From positions 162,372 to 226,371 of the forward strand of contig CAYPIU010000001.1 in assembly GCA_964410915.1 (NCBI GenBank): DNA of 64,000 bases, given 5' to 3'. Under the pieces are notes generated by a model. That model did not search any database. It was not told the DNA's origin and was given only the letters and a program-made list of their open reading frames with translations. This DNA is from CAZFJG01 sp964410915 (lineage in GTDB: Bacteria > Synergistota > Synergistia > Synergistales > JAFGMB01). This document shows positions 25,422 through 34,961 of this stretch, piece after piece (positions within the stretch are counted from its first letter, which is position 1; the number at the start of each line of letters is the position of its first letter). A program made the translations under genes and the position numbers.

Positions 25422-26300
25422 TCACTCCCTGTTCAGGGACTTTGAGCCTTGTCCCCACTGGAGTTTTTCCTGCAATAGATAATAATAATCTCTGTCAGGA
25501 AGCATTATAAGATTAATGTTTTTGTCATTAGAGAACATGATCTCTATTCGATCAGATGGAAGTATCTCATAGCCAAGTTGTCCGTCCTGCGTAAGAATAA
25601 GATCACGATGGTCTCCTTTTGGGATAAGTGTGATCCTGTCTTTTTCACCAAATATGACAGGTCTTGAATATAAAGTATGTGCGCATATTGGCGCGAGGAC
25701 CATACAGGGGACATGGGGAGGCACAATGGGTCCTCCAGCTGAAAGTGAATATGCAGTTGAACCGGTTGGAGAACTAACTATTATTCCATCAGTTGGCAAC
25801 TGTGCAAAGAAATGATCTTCCACCTTTACTTCAACATTTATAACCCTTGCGAAGGCTCCCTTCGTAAGAACAAGGTCATTAAGTGCATACATAGTATATT
25901 TGTGAATATCATGTCTGATCACTTTTCCCTTGAGTACTGATCGTTTTTCAATTCGGATATTTCCCTCAAGGATCTGTTCAATTTCCTGCTCGGCATTGTC
26001 AGGATCACCAGATGCGAGGAAACCAAGATGACCGACATTGATCCCGTAAAGTGGGATACAGCTCCCGAGAACATACCTTCCGGCTCGTAAAAAAGTACCG
26101 TCACCACCTATAACAATGGCAAGATCTACAATATCTTTCCATTCTTCATCAGTAACACCGGGTGTTCCAAGGATCGCTGCTTCATGTGGAGGCAGTACAA
26201 ATTCAATACCTTTACTGGACCCCCAGCTCAACAATCTATTGGCCATTTTTAAAGCTTCTGGTTTCTGGGTATTTGTTAAAAGACCAATCTTTTTATTCAT
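25422..26300 (-). CDS. nadK: NAD kinase
   Basis: Phosphorylates NAD to NADP. Signature VIGGDGTFLRAGR carries the catalytic Asp; NDLVLTKGAFARVI and DGIIVSSPTGSTAYSLSAGGPIV are the other conserved blocks. 292 residues. Located between tlyA and recN, the typical order. Confidence 0.97.
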   Translation of the reverse strand: MNKKIGLLTNTQKPEALKMANRLLSWGSSKGIEFVLPPHEAAILGTPGVTDEEWKDIVDLAIVIGGDGTFLRAGRYVLGSCIPLYGINVGHLGFLASGDPDNAEQEIEQILEGNIRIEKRSVLKGKVIRHDIHKYTMYALNDLVLTKGAFARVINVEVKVEDHFFAQLPTDGIIVSSPTGSTAYSLSAGGPIVPPHVPCMVLAPICAHTLYSRPVIFGEKDRITLIPKGDHRDLILTQDGQLGYEILPSDRIEIMFSNDKNINLIMLPDRDYYYLLQEKLQWGQGSKSLNRE

Positions 26301-26326
26301 TCTTTCAGCTCCTGAAGATAACTTTT

Positions 26327-27160
26327 TCAGTTATTCTCTTTATTAAGTTTATTATGCCCTTCAAATACTATCCTGTTTATCATATCTCTGGTTATGTTTG
26401 AATTGTCAGGTTTTACATCAAAGGAGATGTAAAAAAGAAATTCAATATTACCTTTGGGACCCTTTATAGGGGAAAACGCAATATCAAGAAGATCAAGATG
26501 TGACTTCGTTTCAATAAAATCTGCAATTTCAGTTAAAACTTTATTGTGGACAGAAAGATCCCTGACTACTCCATTTTTACCAACTTTTTCCCTTCCGGCT
26601 TCAAACTGTGGTTTTACAAGACATATGATCCTGCCTCCTGGAGCGATCAGCGTTTCAATTGCGGGGAAGATCTTTGTTAAAGAAATAAAAGAAACGTCGA
26701 TAGTAACGAGATCGATCTTTTCAGAGAATCTCTCTGGACCAAGATTGCGAGCATTAGTCCTTTCCATGACTACTACGCGTTCATCATTTCGAAGCTGCCA
26801 TGCTAATTGTCCATAACCTACATCTACGGAATAGATCTTTTTTGCTCCCCTCGAAAGAAGGACCTGACAGAAACCTCCTGTTGAGGAACCAACATCAAGA
26901 CATATCTTACCAGAAGGATCAACAGGAAATACGTCAAGCGCATGAAGCAGCTTATATGCTCCTCTACTTACCCAGTTATCTTTCTGTCCTCTGATACTGA
27001 CTTCACTACTGATATCTACTCTGGTCCCAGCCTTTTCTATCTTTTCATTATTTACGTAGACCTTACCCTCCAGAATCAAAGCCAATGCTCTGTTCCGAGA
27101 CTGTGTCAATCCTTTTTCGACAATAAGAGAATCAAGCCTTGTTTTTTTTGAATTCATCAT
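26327..27160 (-). CDS. tlyA: TlyA family rRNA 2'-O-methyltransferase/hemolysin
   Basis: 277 residues: S4 RNA-binding domain at residues about 5-65 (RLDSLIVEKGLTQSRNRALALI), then an FtsJ-like methyltransferase with the SAM-binding loop CLDVGSSTGGFCQVLLSRGA and catalytic-Lys region LVKPQFEAGREKVGKNGVV. Mycobacterial TlyA methylates 16S and 23S rRNA; activity in other phyla is inferred. It overlaps the dxs end by 29 bases. Confidence 0.94.
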   Translation of the reverse strand: MMNSKKTRLDSLIVEKGLTQSRNRALALILEGKVYVNNEKIEKAGTRVDISSEVSIRGQKDNWVSRGAYKLLHALDVFPVDPSGKICLDVGSSTGGFCQVLLSRGAKKIYSVDVGYGQLAWQLRNDERVVVMERTNARNLGPERFSEKIDLVTIDVSFISLTKIFPAIETLIAPGGRIICLVKPQFEAGREKVGKNGVVRDLSVHNKVLTEIADFIETKSHLDLLDIAFSPIKGPKGNIEFLFYISFDVKPDNSNITRDMINRIVFEGHNKLNKENN

Positions 27161-28988
27161 ATATCACCATAATATTTTCAGGAGTAAGACCGCATAATTC
27201 CCACTGTTGTTCAACTGTACCCTGAGGTACAAAAAAGTCAGGAACTCCAAGATTTATTACTTTGCACTTAAAATCATTACTTGCGCATCGGGCAGAAATA
27301 CTCTGTCCTATTCCACCTGATACATAACCGTCTTCAGCCGTAATAACAAGATCGTGGACTTCAAGTAATTTATCAATAGTATTCCAGTCAATCGGTTTAA
27401 TCGACCGAATATCAGTGACTGTTGGAGCAGGAAGATCATTCTCAATAGCTGATCTCCGGGTTTTAAGAAGAAATTCTACAGTTTTGCCAAAACCAATAAG
27501 AAGCCAGTCCTGTCCATGTTCAATTGTTTTACATTTGCCATCAAATGATTCCGGATCGCGGCCCTTCCTTGCCAGTTTTTCATTAATCTTTCCTCTTGAA
27601 AATCGAATTAAGGAAGGTCCACTCCGTTTGTAGGCGTAATCCATCATCAAAACAAGATCTACCTGGTCTCTTGGAGCCATGATCTCAATATTAGGTACAC
27701 TTTTGGTCCATGCTATATCTAGGATGCCTTGATGTGTTTCTCCATCTTCACCGATCAGACCTGCCCTATCAACGGCAATAACTACAGGAAGATCCTGCAT
27801 GGCTATATCGTGTACAAGCTGATCCATTGCTCTCTGCATAAAGGTTGAATAAATAAAGACAAAAGGGCGCATTCCCGAGGCAGCCATACCTGCCGCCATT
27901 GTTAACATATGTTCTTCAGCGATCCCTACATCAAGAAATCTATCAGGGAAACGTTCTGCAAAGTGGTTGAGCTTATTCCCTTCCTTCATTGCTGCAGTAA
28001 AACAAACTACATTTTTGTCTCTGGAGGCAATATTTTCAACAATTTCTGATGCTGCAGCACTCCAGCTCTTTCCAGTACCCTTAGCATATAATGGTGTGAC
28101 ACCATGATAAAGAGAGGGGCTTTCCTCAGCTTTTGTATGTCCTTTGCCTTTTGTCGTTAGCACATGAATTATTACAGGTTTGTCGTATCTCTTTGCCAGT
28201 TTGATGACTTTCTCCATTTCCACAATATTGTGACCATCAAAAGGACCCCAGTAGTTTATTCCCATTTCGTCAAACAGGTTTTCAGGTTTTAAAAGGCTCT
28301 TGATCTTTTCCTTGGTTATTTTCAAAAAGTTCTCTATATGTTTGCCCTTTGGAAGTTTGTAGGAAGTCCTTTTTACCAGCTCTTTTAAATTACGGTAAGT
28401 ATAGTTTGAACTTAATCTGGCAAGATATGTTGCAAATCCACCTATCCTGGGACTTATACACATATGATTATCATTAAGAATAATAATAACCTTGCTGTTT
28501 GATTCCTTACAGTAGTTTAAAGCCTCGAAAGCAAGCCCATTCAGTAGAGCGCCGTCTCCTATTACCGCAACTACTTCGTGTTTTTCTCCCTTTATATCTC
28601 GTGCTTTTGCAAAACCAAGCGCAGCTGAAATAGATGTACTGCTATGACCAGTATCAAAATGGTCATATATGCTCTCCGTTCTTTTCGGAAAACCGCTGAT
28701 ACCACCAAACTGTCGCAGTGAATCAAAACTATCAAGTCTTCCGGTCAGAAGTTTGTAAGGATAGCTTTGATGGCCAACATCGAAGATTATTCGGTCAAAT
28801 TCAGGATCAAGCTGTCTCAGGATCGAAATAGTAAGTTCAACTGCACCCATAGGAGATCCAAGGTGACCACCATTTATTGATACAACATCGACTATCTTTT
28901 CCCTGATATCTGAAGCTAAAAGTTCCAGAGATTCATAACTAAGTTCTCTCAGATCATGATAATCAGTTATCTTATCTAATATAATCAT
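27132..28988 (-). CDS. dxs: 1-deoxy-D-xylulose-5-phosphate synthase
   Basis: Thiamine diphosphate enzyme starting the MEP isoprenoid pathway from pyruvate and glyceraldehyde-3-phosphate. 618 residues. N-terminal GGHLGSPMGAVELTI, FDVGHQSYPYKLLTGR, TPP motif VIGDGALLNGLAFEALN, and the central GIAEEHMLTMAAGMA with the catalytic Glu, then DRAGLIGEDGETHQG. It feeds ispA directly upstream and dxr/ispG at 53-56 kb. Confidence 0.98.
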   Translation of the reverse strand: MIILDKITDYHDLRELSYESLELLASDIREKIVDVVSINGGHLGSPMGAVELTISILRQLDPEFDRIIFDVGHQSYPYKLLTGRLDSFDSLRQFGGISGFPKRTESIYDHFDTGHSSTSISAALGFAKARDIKGEKHEVVAVIGDGALLNGLAFEALNYCKESNSKVIIILNDNHMCISPRIGGFATYLARLSSNYTYRNLKELVKRTSYKLPKGKHIENFLKITKEKIKSLLKPENLFDEMGINYWGPFDGHNIVEMEKVIKLAKRYDKPVIIHVLTTKGKGHTKAEESPSLYHGVTPLYAKGTGKSWSAAASEIVENIASRDKNVVCFTAAMKEGNKLNHFAERFPDRFLDVGIAEEHMLTMAAGMAASGMRPFVFIYSTFMQRAMDQLVHDIAMQDLPVVIAVDRAGLIGEDGETHQGILDIAWTKSVPNIEIMAPRDQVDLVLMMDYAYKRSGPSLIRFSRGKINEKLARKGRDPESFDGKCKTIEHGQDWLLIGFGKTVEFLLKTRRSAIENDLPAPTVTDIRSIKPIDWNTIDKLLEVHDLVITAEDGYVSGGIGQSISARCASNDFKCKVINLGVPDFFVPQGTVEQQWELCGLTPENIMVIYDEFKKNKA

Positions 28989-29019
28989 TACTTTCGCTCC
29001 TAATAAACAGTATTTCTTC

Positions 29020-29940
29020 TTATGAAGTTCTCGACTGAAGGTAAAGAGCTAATTGTGAAAAAAAGTTGTTTTTTTCGTTAAAAAGATCCATTGCACAGGC
29101 AAGCGCAGAATCCGATTCCATAACAGCAAAGTCTTTTGCTTTTTCATATCCATAGTTTTTAACAAATGTGATCTTATTCTGTTCAAGGTCTTTCCCTGTT
29201 GTTTTACCAAGTTCAGAGGAGTTACCTTTAATATCGAGCATATCATCGACTATCTGAAAAGCAAGGCCCAGATGTTTTCCATATTCTTTAAGTATGGAAA
29301 CCTTATCAGTTTCTGCACTGGCGAGTATAGCTCCAGTTTCAACAGATGCCTGAATAAGTGCGGCTGTTTTCATAGAAGCAATGTCCCATACGAATTCGGG
29401 ATCATTTCTCTGACTTTCACGATCTGTATCTAAAACCTGACCTCCGTGAATACCTGTAGCTCCAGCATGTTTAGTCAAAACGGAGACAGCATTGAAAATG
29501 CAGTCATTATGTATTTTCGATTTACTCAGTATCATTGAGGGATATTCGATTCCGAAAAGAAAAAGAGATGTTCCAGCCAGAAGCGAAAGAGCTTCCCCAA
29601 AGACAATATGATTTGTAGGTTTGCCTCTTCTGAGAGAATCATTGTCCATGCAGGGAAGATCATCATGAATAAGAGAAGCTGTATGGATCATTTCCAGACC
29701 GAGAGCCATTGGAATAGCTTCTTCCCTTGAAAGTCCAAAAGTTTCCGCCGATTTTAAACACAGAACAGGTCTCAATCGTTTGCCACCTGCATTCAAAGAG
29801 TAAAACATGCATTCCCATAATCTTAGCGGAATATTGTCAGGTTTATTAGAATAGAGATCCTGAATATTGCGGTTAACAAATTCTGTAAGTGAATTAAATT
29901 CATTAAAGAAGTCGTCAGTAACAGTTTCCTTTATAATCAT
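29020..29940 (-). CDS. ispA: polyprenyl (geranylgeranyl/farnesyl) diphosphate synthase
   Basis: 306 residues, all-helical trans-prenyltransferase. First Asp-rich motif in LIHDDLPCMDNDSLRRGKP, second in AFQIVDDMLDIKGN, and GGKRLRP near residue 55 binds isopentenyl diphosphate. Makes the C15 (or C20) allylic diphosphate that UppS and others extend; chain length cannot be read safely. Its start overlaps the xseB stop by four bases. Confidence 0.93.
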   Translation of the reverse strand: MIIKETVTDDFFNEFNSLTEFVNRNIQDLYSNKPDNIPLRLWECMFYSLNAGGKRLRPVLCLKSAETFGLSREEAIPMALGLEMIHTASLIHDDLPCMDNDSLRRGKPTNHIVFGEALSLLAGTSLFLFGIEYPSMILSKSKIHNDCIFNAVSVLTKHAGATGIHGGQVLDTDRESQRNDPEFVWDIASMKTAALIQASVETGAILASAETDKVSILKEYGKHLGLAFQIVDDMLDIKGNSSELGKTTGKDLEQNKITFVKNYGYEKAKDFAVMESDSALACAMDLFNEKNNFFSQLALYLQSRTS

Positions 29941-30158
29941 TCCTGAAGCTCCTCATATTCTGACCTTGTCAATTCCGTTTCTTTGCCCTCTGACAATTTA
30001 GTTATTTTCTGCTCCGCTTCATTCAAGAATTTTTGAAGTTCGAGGGTCATCAACATTCCCTTTTCATAAAGTTCCATAGATTCCTCGATAGATAGTTTTT
30101 CTTTTTCAAGTCGATCAACTATCTTTTCAAGATTTGCAAATTCCTCAGAAAAGTTCAT
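29937..30158 (-). CDS. xseB: exodeoxyribonuclease VII small subunit
   Basis: 73 residues, the small coiled-coil subunit of ExoVII: FANLEKIVDRLEKEKLSIEE, SMELYEKGMLMTLELQKFL, LNEAEQKI. It needs the large subunit XseA for activity. xseA usually precedes xseB but is not in this window; the upstream neighbour is the divergent rpmB. GGAGGT SD before the ATG. Confidence 0.93.
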   Translation of the reverse strand: MNFSEEFANLEKIVDRLEKEKLSIEESMELYEKGMLMTLELQKFLNEAEQKITKLSEGKETELTRSEYEELQE

Positions 30159-30183
30159 TATTTAACCTCCATAGAAAATTTAT

Positions 30184-30213
30184 TTGCCATAACATCTCAG
30201 TATATGCTAAAAT
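30184..30213 (+). promoter_or_regulatory. candidate promoter of rpmB
   Basis: TTGCCA (30184-30189), 18-base spacer, TAAAAT (30208-30213), in the divergent gap between xseB and rpmB. It would start transcription about 30 bases before the rpmB ATG, enough for the GAGGAGGC SD. Confidence 0.55.
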
Positions 30214-30250
30214 CCCGTAGTTAAGTGATTTTTTAGAGGAGGCGGCAGCG

Positions 30251-30445
30251 ATGGCTAAAGTCTGTGAATGTTGTGGACGCGGACCTCAGACAGGTAATAA
30301 CGTCAGTCATTCAAACCGACATACCAAAAGACGATGGTTGATCAATCTACAGAGCGTCAAGGTCGATATGGGTGCCGGCGAAAGTAAAAGAATGCAGATA
30401 TGCACCAAGTGTCTGAAATCCGGTAAAGTTAAACGGGCTGTTTAG
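30251..30445 (+). CDS. rpmB: ribosomal protein L28, zinc-binding (C+) form
   Basis: 64 residues with four cysteines in two pairs, CECCGRGP at the N-terminus and CTKCLKSG at the C-terminus, the zinc-ribbon type of L28. NNVSHSNRHTKRRWLINLQ is the conserved core. A single-gene transcript: own promoter and own terminator, flanked by minus-strand genes on both sides. Confidence 0.97.
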   Translation: MAKVCECCGRGPQTGNNVSHSNRHTKRRWLINLQSVKVDMGAGESKRMQICTKCLKSGKVKRAV

Positions 30446-30460
30446 TACAGCCCGTTTTTT
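30434..30460 (+). terminator. intrinsic terminator of rpmB
   Basis: CGGGCTG, seven-base loop, CAGCCCG, then TTTTTT. The left arm lies inside the last rpmB codons and the stop codon is in the loop; the thiN stop codon of the other strand lies at the end of the T-run, so one element may serve both convergent genes. Confidence 0.88.
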
Positions 30461-31172
30461 ATTTTTCAAGATAAATACCAAGCCATCCGGAATCTATCTC
30501 TACCTCTACATGTCCTTTTCCTTCTATCATTTTAACAGAATTACTGATTGAATATGGTTTATAGATTGATAGGTTCGCATCTTTAAGTATCCATTCTGTT
30601 CCCTGGATACTTACGCCATTGCATTTTTCTGACATCGGTAATAACGATAAGTTCCTTACCTGTTCGTTACATTCCAAAGATATTTTTGAATGTCCATTTC
30701 TGACTGTCAGGATCTCACTATTATCAGCCAATACAACTGTTTTTATACCTCTTTGAACACACCACACGGAAGTAAAGATATTGCTGAAAAGATGATCAGA
30801 ACGGCCTCCCCAGCAACCCGAAATAACAAGGGCAAAATTCTTATAATATTTGTCAAGTTGTAAAATGGCGAGCTGCAGATCCGTTAGATCTTTTTTCACT
30901 GGATATTGCTCAATAAGAACCTTTTTTTCTTTAAGCCAGGTAAGGCTTTCAATTGAAATACTATCAAGATCTCCAACTGCCATTTCAGGAATTATGTCTG
31001 CTTGACGACATATATCTGCTCCACAATCAACAGCCCATACAGTTACTGCTGTGGCAGCCACTTTTTTAAGCCATGCTTTTCCGGGTTTTCTCCCACCAGC
31101 AATTAGAAGGACAGTATCCAGGTCATTTATTTGCGGGTAGCTTATATCAACACCAGGTAGATTTATCTTCAT
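30459..31172 (-). CDS. thiN: thiamine pyrophosphokinase
   Basis: About 237 residues. Makes thiamine diphosphate (needed by Dxs) from thiamine and ATP. Conserved: LLIAGGRKP, VWAVDCGADICRQADIIP, EMAVGDLDSIS, KKDLTDLQLAI, and SGCWGGRSDHLFSNI. The C-terminal ~70 residues are the thiamine-binding beta domain. ATG 31172 is preferred over the in-frame TTG 31181. It lies 15 bases behind ftsK; the pairing seems incidental. Confidence 0.92.
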   Translation of the reverse strand: MKINLPGVDISYPQINDLDTVLLIAGGRKPGKAWLKKVAATAVTVWAVDCGADICRQADIIPEMAVGDLDSISIESLTWLKEKKVLIEQYPVKKDLTDLQLAILQLDKYYKNFALVISGCWGGRSDHLFSNIFTSVWCVQRGIKTVVLADNSEILTVRNGHSKISLECNEQVRNLSLLPMSEKCNGVSIQGTEWILKDANLSIYKPYSISNSVKMIEGKGHVEVEIDSGWLGIYLEK

Positions 31173-31187
31173 GGTTCTCAAAAAAAC

Positions 31188-33461
31188 CTATTTAAGGTTT
31201 TCCGCAAATATTGTATTAGCAGTTTCTTCATCGACGAGTATCTCCCTGGGTTTCGAACCCTCTGGAGGCCCTACTATGCCCATATGCTCAAGTGTATCTA
31301 TCAGCCTTGCTGCTCTTGTAAAACCAATTCGAAGCTGTCGCTGTAGTCGGCTTGCTGAGGCTATCCCTGTATTAAGGACAATATTTACGGCTTCTTCCAG
31401 TAAAGGATCATCAAGATTTGCTACCTGACCGTTACTTTCTTTATCCCCCTGATCTTCAAGATCTACATATTCGGGTTCACCGAAAAGATCCTTCATGTAA
31501 TTAACGAAGTTCAAGGATTTAGATTCATCAATGTATGGTGCCTGAACACGAAGAGGTCGAGGATATTTTGAGCTTACAAAAAGCATATCTCCTTTTCCCA
31601 GCAGTTTTTCAGCTCCAGCAAGATCAATGATAGTTCTGGAATCAGCCTGTGAAGGAAGTGTAAACGCGACCCTGGCCGGAATATTAGCTTTTATAAGACC
31701 GGTTATGACATTTACAGAGGGACGTTGTGTTGCAATAATAAGATGAATTCCAGTTGCCCTCGCCATCTGTGCTATTCTGCATATAAAATCTTCAACTTCC
31801 TTTTGAGCAGTAAACATAAGATCTGCAAGTTCATCAATAATTATGACTATCCTGTTCAGTCTGTCTTTAGGTAAAACTTTTTCGTTATATGATGTGATGT
31901 TCTTAACCCTTGTCCTGGCAAATATTTCATAGCGATGTTCCATTTCACGAACAGCCCAGCCTAAAGCATGAATTGCTTTTCGCGGATCTACTACTGGTTT
32001 TGAGAGAACGTGAGGAAGTTTTTCATAAATACTCAATTCAACTCTCTTGGGGTCAATAAGCAATAATCTCATTTCATCGGGTTTTCTTGTACTGCAGAGA
32101 CCTGTTATACAGCTTGTAATAAATACACTTTTTCCAGATCCAGTGGTTCCAGCTACAAGTAGATGCGGAAGTTCTTCCAGGTTAATGATCAGGGGATTTG
32201 AATTAACCCTTAAACCCGAGATAAGAGGAAGCACATAGTCAGTATCTGTAAAGTTTTCGTTTTCCATGATAGTTCGTATTGGAACTGCTGTTCTCTGGGG
32301 GTTAGGTATTTCGATACCGACATATGGTTTAAAAGGTATCGGGGCCTCTACTCTGAGAGATGGAACAGCAAGAGCTACAGCGAGGTCGTTGCTCAGTCCT
32401 GCTACTCTGCTGACTTTGATTCCGGGAGCAAGTTGAAGTTGAAACTGTATAACAGTAGGACCAATTACAGTTTCAGCAAGTTCAGCATCGATACCAAACT
32501 GTGCAAGGGTAGTTATTATCTGTTCTCCCTGTTCTGCGATAAGCTTTTTATCAAAATCAGATGAGCTGTAATTTTCATGACCAAATAGATCAAGAGGTGG
32601 AGGGAATTGACCTGGTTCAATCTCTGGGAAGATCGATCCCTGATCCCCGGCAGAATATGGTTCGGGGAATTGCCCTTCTCCATTAATATCATACTCATCT
32701 GATTCTTCGGGAGTATCTGTTTCCTGGAAATTCTTGTGTGTATCGATCGGTTTCCCAGCCTCACTGGGTTCAACAGAATGAGAGGGTGCTTTTGCCCTTT
32801 TTTTCTCAGTTCTAATCTTCTTGAACTTACTGAGTTTATCTGAATATACCTTTTTAAGAGCAAGGATCTTTTTTGGACCTGTTAGTAGTGACAGGATCTT
32901 CTCTTTTATGTTATCGATCTTATCTCGTATAAATCCGATCTTTATAAAACCATAAAGACTTGCAGCAAGAACTGCAAACACGAAGTTTACAAGTATTGCC
33001 CCCAGAGGTCCAGTATTTGTGACAAGAAAATCAGCCAGTGTACGTCCCGCAAATCCAGGTTTTAGGATCTGGTAGTGAAGATCAAAGTTGGAAACATTAA
33101 ATAAACCCAACAGAATAGAACAGCAAATAAAAAGCAGAAATGTTGCTACTATCTGTGAAAAAGGTCTTATGATCTTTTTTCTTAAGAGAAAAGCTATACA
33201 GAGATAACCGAAAAAAAGAAGAAGCAGGAGAGAAGCACCACCTGCGCTGTCAAGAATTGCATTTCCGACAGTTTTACCCCACTTCCCGGTCCAGAATGTA
33301 AAAACCGAGGCCAAAAAGTAAATATCCAGTATCAGAAATAAAAATACGATTATCTGAAAAGTTGCAAGAAATCTGGAAACAATAGCTTCCAGAAAACTTT
33401 TACTGATATCTGTTTTAGTTTTTTTATTCTTCTTGTTTCCAAGATGCTTAAATAGCTGCAT
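31188..33461 (-). CDS. ftsK: DNA translocase FtsK/SpoIIIE
   Basis: 757 residues. Four to five membrane helices fill roughly residues 25-180; a charged linker runs from about 210 to 300; the motor follows with Walker A LLVAGTTGSGKSVFI, Walker B RIVIIIDELADLM and the IIATQRPSVNVITGLIKANI block; the last ~65 residues form the gamma winged-helix that reads KOPS/SRS sites (RLQRQLRIGFTRAARLID). Pumps chromosome ends through the septum. The linker is short, closer to SpoIIIE than to E. coli FtsK. Confidence 0.97.
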   Translation of the reverse strand: MQLFKHLGNKKNKKTKTDISKSFLEAIVSRFLATFQIIVFLFLILDIYFLASVFTFWTGKWGKTVGNAILDSAGGASLLLLLFFGYLCIAFLLRKKIIRPFSQIVATFLLFICCSILLGLFNVSNFDLHYQILKPGFAGRTLADFLVTNTGPLGAILVNFVFAVLAASLYGFIKIGFIRDKIDNIKEKILSLLTGPKKILALKKVYSDKLSKFKKIRTEKKRAKAPSHSVEPSEAGKPIDTHKNFQETDTPEESDEYDINGEGQFPEPYSAGDQGSIFPEIEPGQFPPPLDLFGHENYSSSDFDKKLIAEQGEQIITTLAQFGIDAELAETVIGPTVIQFQLQLAPGIKVSRVAGLSNDLAVALAVPSLRVEAPIPFKPYVGIEIPNPQRTAVPIRTIMENENFTDTDYVLPLISGLRVNSNPLIINLEELPHLLVAGTTGSGKSVFITSCITGLCSTRKPDEMRLLLIDPKRVELSIYEKLPHVLSKPVVDPRKAIHALGWAVREMEHRYEIFARTRVKNITSYNEKVLPKDRLNRIVIIIDELADLMFTAQKEVEDFICRIAQMARATGIHLIIATQRPSVNVITGLIKANIPARVAFTLPSQADSRTIIDLAGAEKLLGKGDMLFVSSKYPRPLRVQAPYIDESKSLNFVNYMKDLFGEPEYVDLEDQGDKESNGQVANLDDPLLEEAVNIVLNTGIASASRLQRQLRIGFTRAARLIDTLEHMGIVGPPEGSKPREILVDEETANTIFAENLK

Positions 33462-34842
33462 TGTTTAATTCTTTTCCTCCTACAGTGATCCTGTTAATCA
33501 GCACAGTCGGTTGCCCGTCAGTAACAGGAACATTTTGTCCTGATTTGCCGCATACTCCGGGCATAAAAGTAAGATCATCCCCTACAGCTGCAATATCCAT
33601 GAGTATCTGCGGTCCATTCCCTATCAATAGTGCTCCTTTTACAGGAAAGGTTATTTTGCCGTTTTCGATCAAATAACCCTCGGTTACCTTGAATACAAAA
33701 TCACCAGAGGTTGGATTAACCTCTCCTCCACCCATCTTTTTGACGAAAAGACCCTTATCTACCTCATTTATGATCTTGTCAGGTTTACTTTCTCCCGCTA
33801 ATAGATAGGTATTGCTCATTCTTGGTATTGGCATATTTCTGTAAGAGCTTCTTCTGGCATTGCCGGAAAGGGGAAGTCCTCCCCTTTTAGCTGACATATA
33901 GTCAGTCAGTTGTGATTTAAGTATACCATTTTCGATAAGAATATTCTCTCTGGATGGATTACCTTCATCATCATAAATATAGCTGCCATACATGTTTTCC
34001 ATTCTTGAGTTGTCCACAAGAGTAACCAATGGGCTGGCAACTTTCTGTCCGGTCTTGTTACGATATACCGAAAAGTCTTTCTGCATTATATCTGCTTCCA
34101 ATCCATGCCCACATGCTTCATGGATCATAGTACCGCCCGCTTCTCCTGAAAGAACTACTTTCATATTACCGGCGGGACACTCTGGAGCATCAAGCATTAG
34201 CAAAGCCCGATCGAGAGCTAGTTTTGACAGTTTAAAGGGATCGCACATTTCCCAGAATTTATCTGAGCAAGTGGATGATGCCTGGCTTTCTGAGGCTGTC
34301 TGGATCACACCATTTTTCTCCACAATTACCTGTACAAGAAAAGTTGAATAAAATCTCGATTCCTCGGTGTATTCACCACTACTTTTCAGAATTAATATAT
34401 TTTTGGCAGATAGATCATGTCTTATGGTCACCTGAGTTAATAGATCGGAGCTATGTCTGAGGAAAGTGTCTATCTTATGCATGAAGTTAATATCCGGAGA
34501 AGGAAGACTTCTCTGTTCTGGTAATATTTCAGTTTCCCTCAGGATACCACTGTCTGAATAATTAAATGGGATCCCAAGATTCTTTGAAGCCTCATTAATA
34601 CATTCTACTATCTCTTTTTCTGTATATACAGGAGAGTGCACGTAAGCAGAATTTTCTCCTCCAATGATTCGTATTCCAGATCCTCCTGAAATTGATGATC
34701 CTATCTCTTCTATAACTCCACCTTCAAAATAGACACTGTGACCTCTGCCTCTTTCAATATATACATCAGAATAATCAGCACCTGCTTTACAAACTTTTTC
34801 AAGAATGTTTAGCAATCTGTTGGGATGGAACTCAATATTCAA
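33448..34842 (-). CDS. tldD: TldD family metallopeptidase
   Basis: 464 residues with the zinc motif MIHEACGHGLEADIMQ (H-E-x-x-x-H) and FMPGVCGKSGQNVPVTDGQP near the C-terminus. TldD acts with TldE/PmbA on small modified peptides; the inhibitory partner gene tldE is not in this window. TTG start behind GGAGGT; overlaps ftsK by 14 bases. Confidence 0.92.
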   Translation of the reverse strand: MNIEFHPNRLLNILEKVCKAGADYSDVYIERGRGHSVYFEGGVIEEIGSSISGGSGIRIIGGENSAYVHSPVYTEKEIVECINEASKNLGIPFNYSDSGILRETEILPEQRSLPSPDINFMHKIDTFLRHSSDLLTQVTIRHDLSAKNILILKSSGEYTEESRFYSTFLVQVIVEKNGVIQTASESQASSTCSDKFWEMCDPFKLSKLALDRALLMLDAPECPAGNMKVVLSGEAGGTMIHEACGHGLEADIMQKDFSVYRNKTGQKVASPLVTLVDNSRMENMYGSYIYDDEGNPSRENILIENGILKSQLTDYMSAKRGGLPLSGNARRSSYRNMPIPRMSNTYLLAGESKPDKIINEVDKGLFVKKMGGGEVNPTSGDFVFKVTEGYLIENGKITFPVKGALLIGNGPQILMDIAAVGDDLTFMPGVCGKSGQNVPVTDGQPTVLINRITVGGKELNNAAI

Positions 34843-34961
34843 TAGTCAACCTCCTGGTTGTAAAGGATCCGTTGTCGAACAAATTTTAAAAACGTGGCAG
34901 ACCATAAAAAACAACATAAAGGATCGTGATCTTTCTGAAAAAGAACGAATATAATTTAAAA

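Noticed and set aside
34843..34961. Imperfect GATC palindrome and T-run between tldD and mltG as a terminator
   Set aside because: The stem is short with a bulge and the T-run is broken; support is too weak to list.
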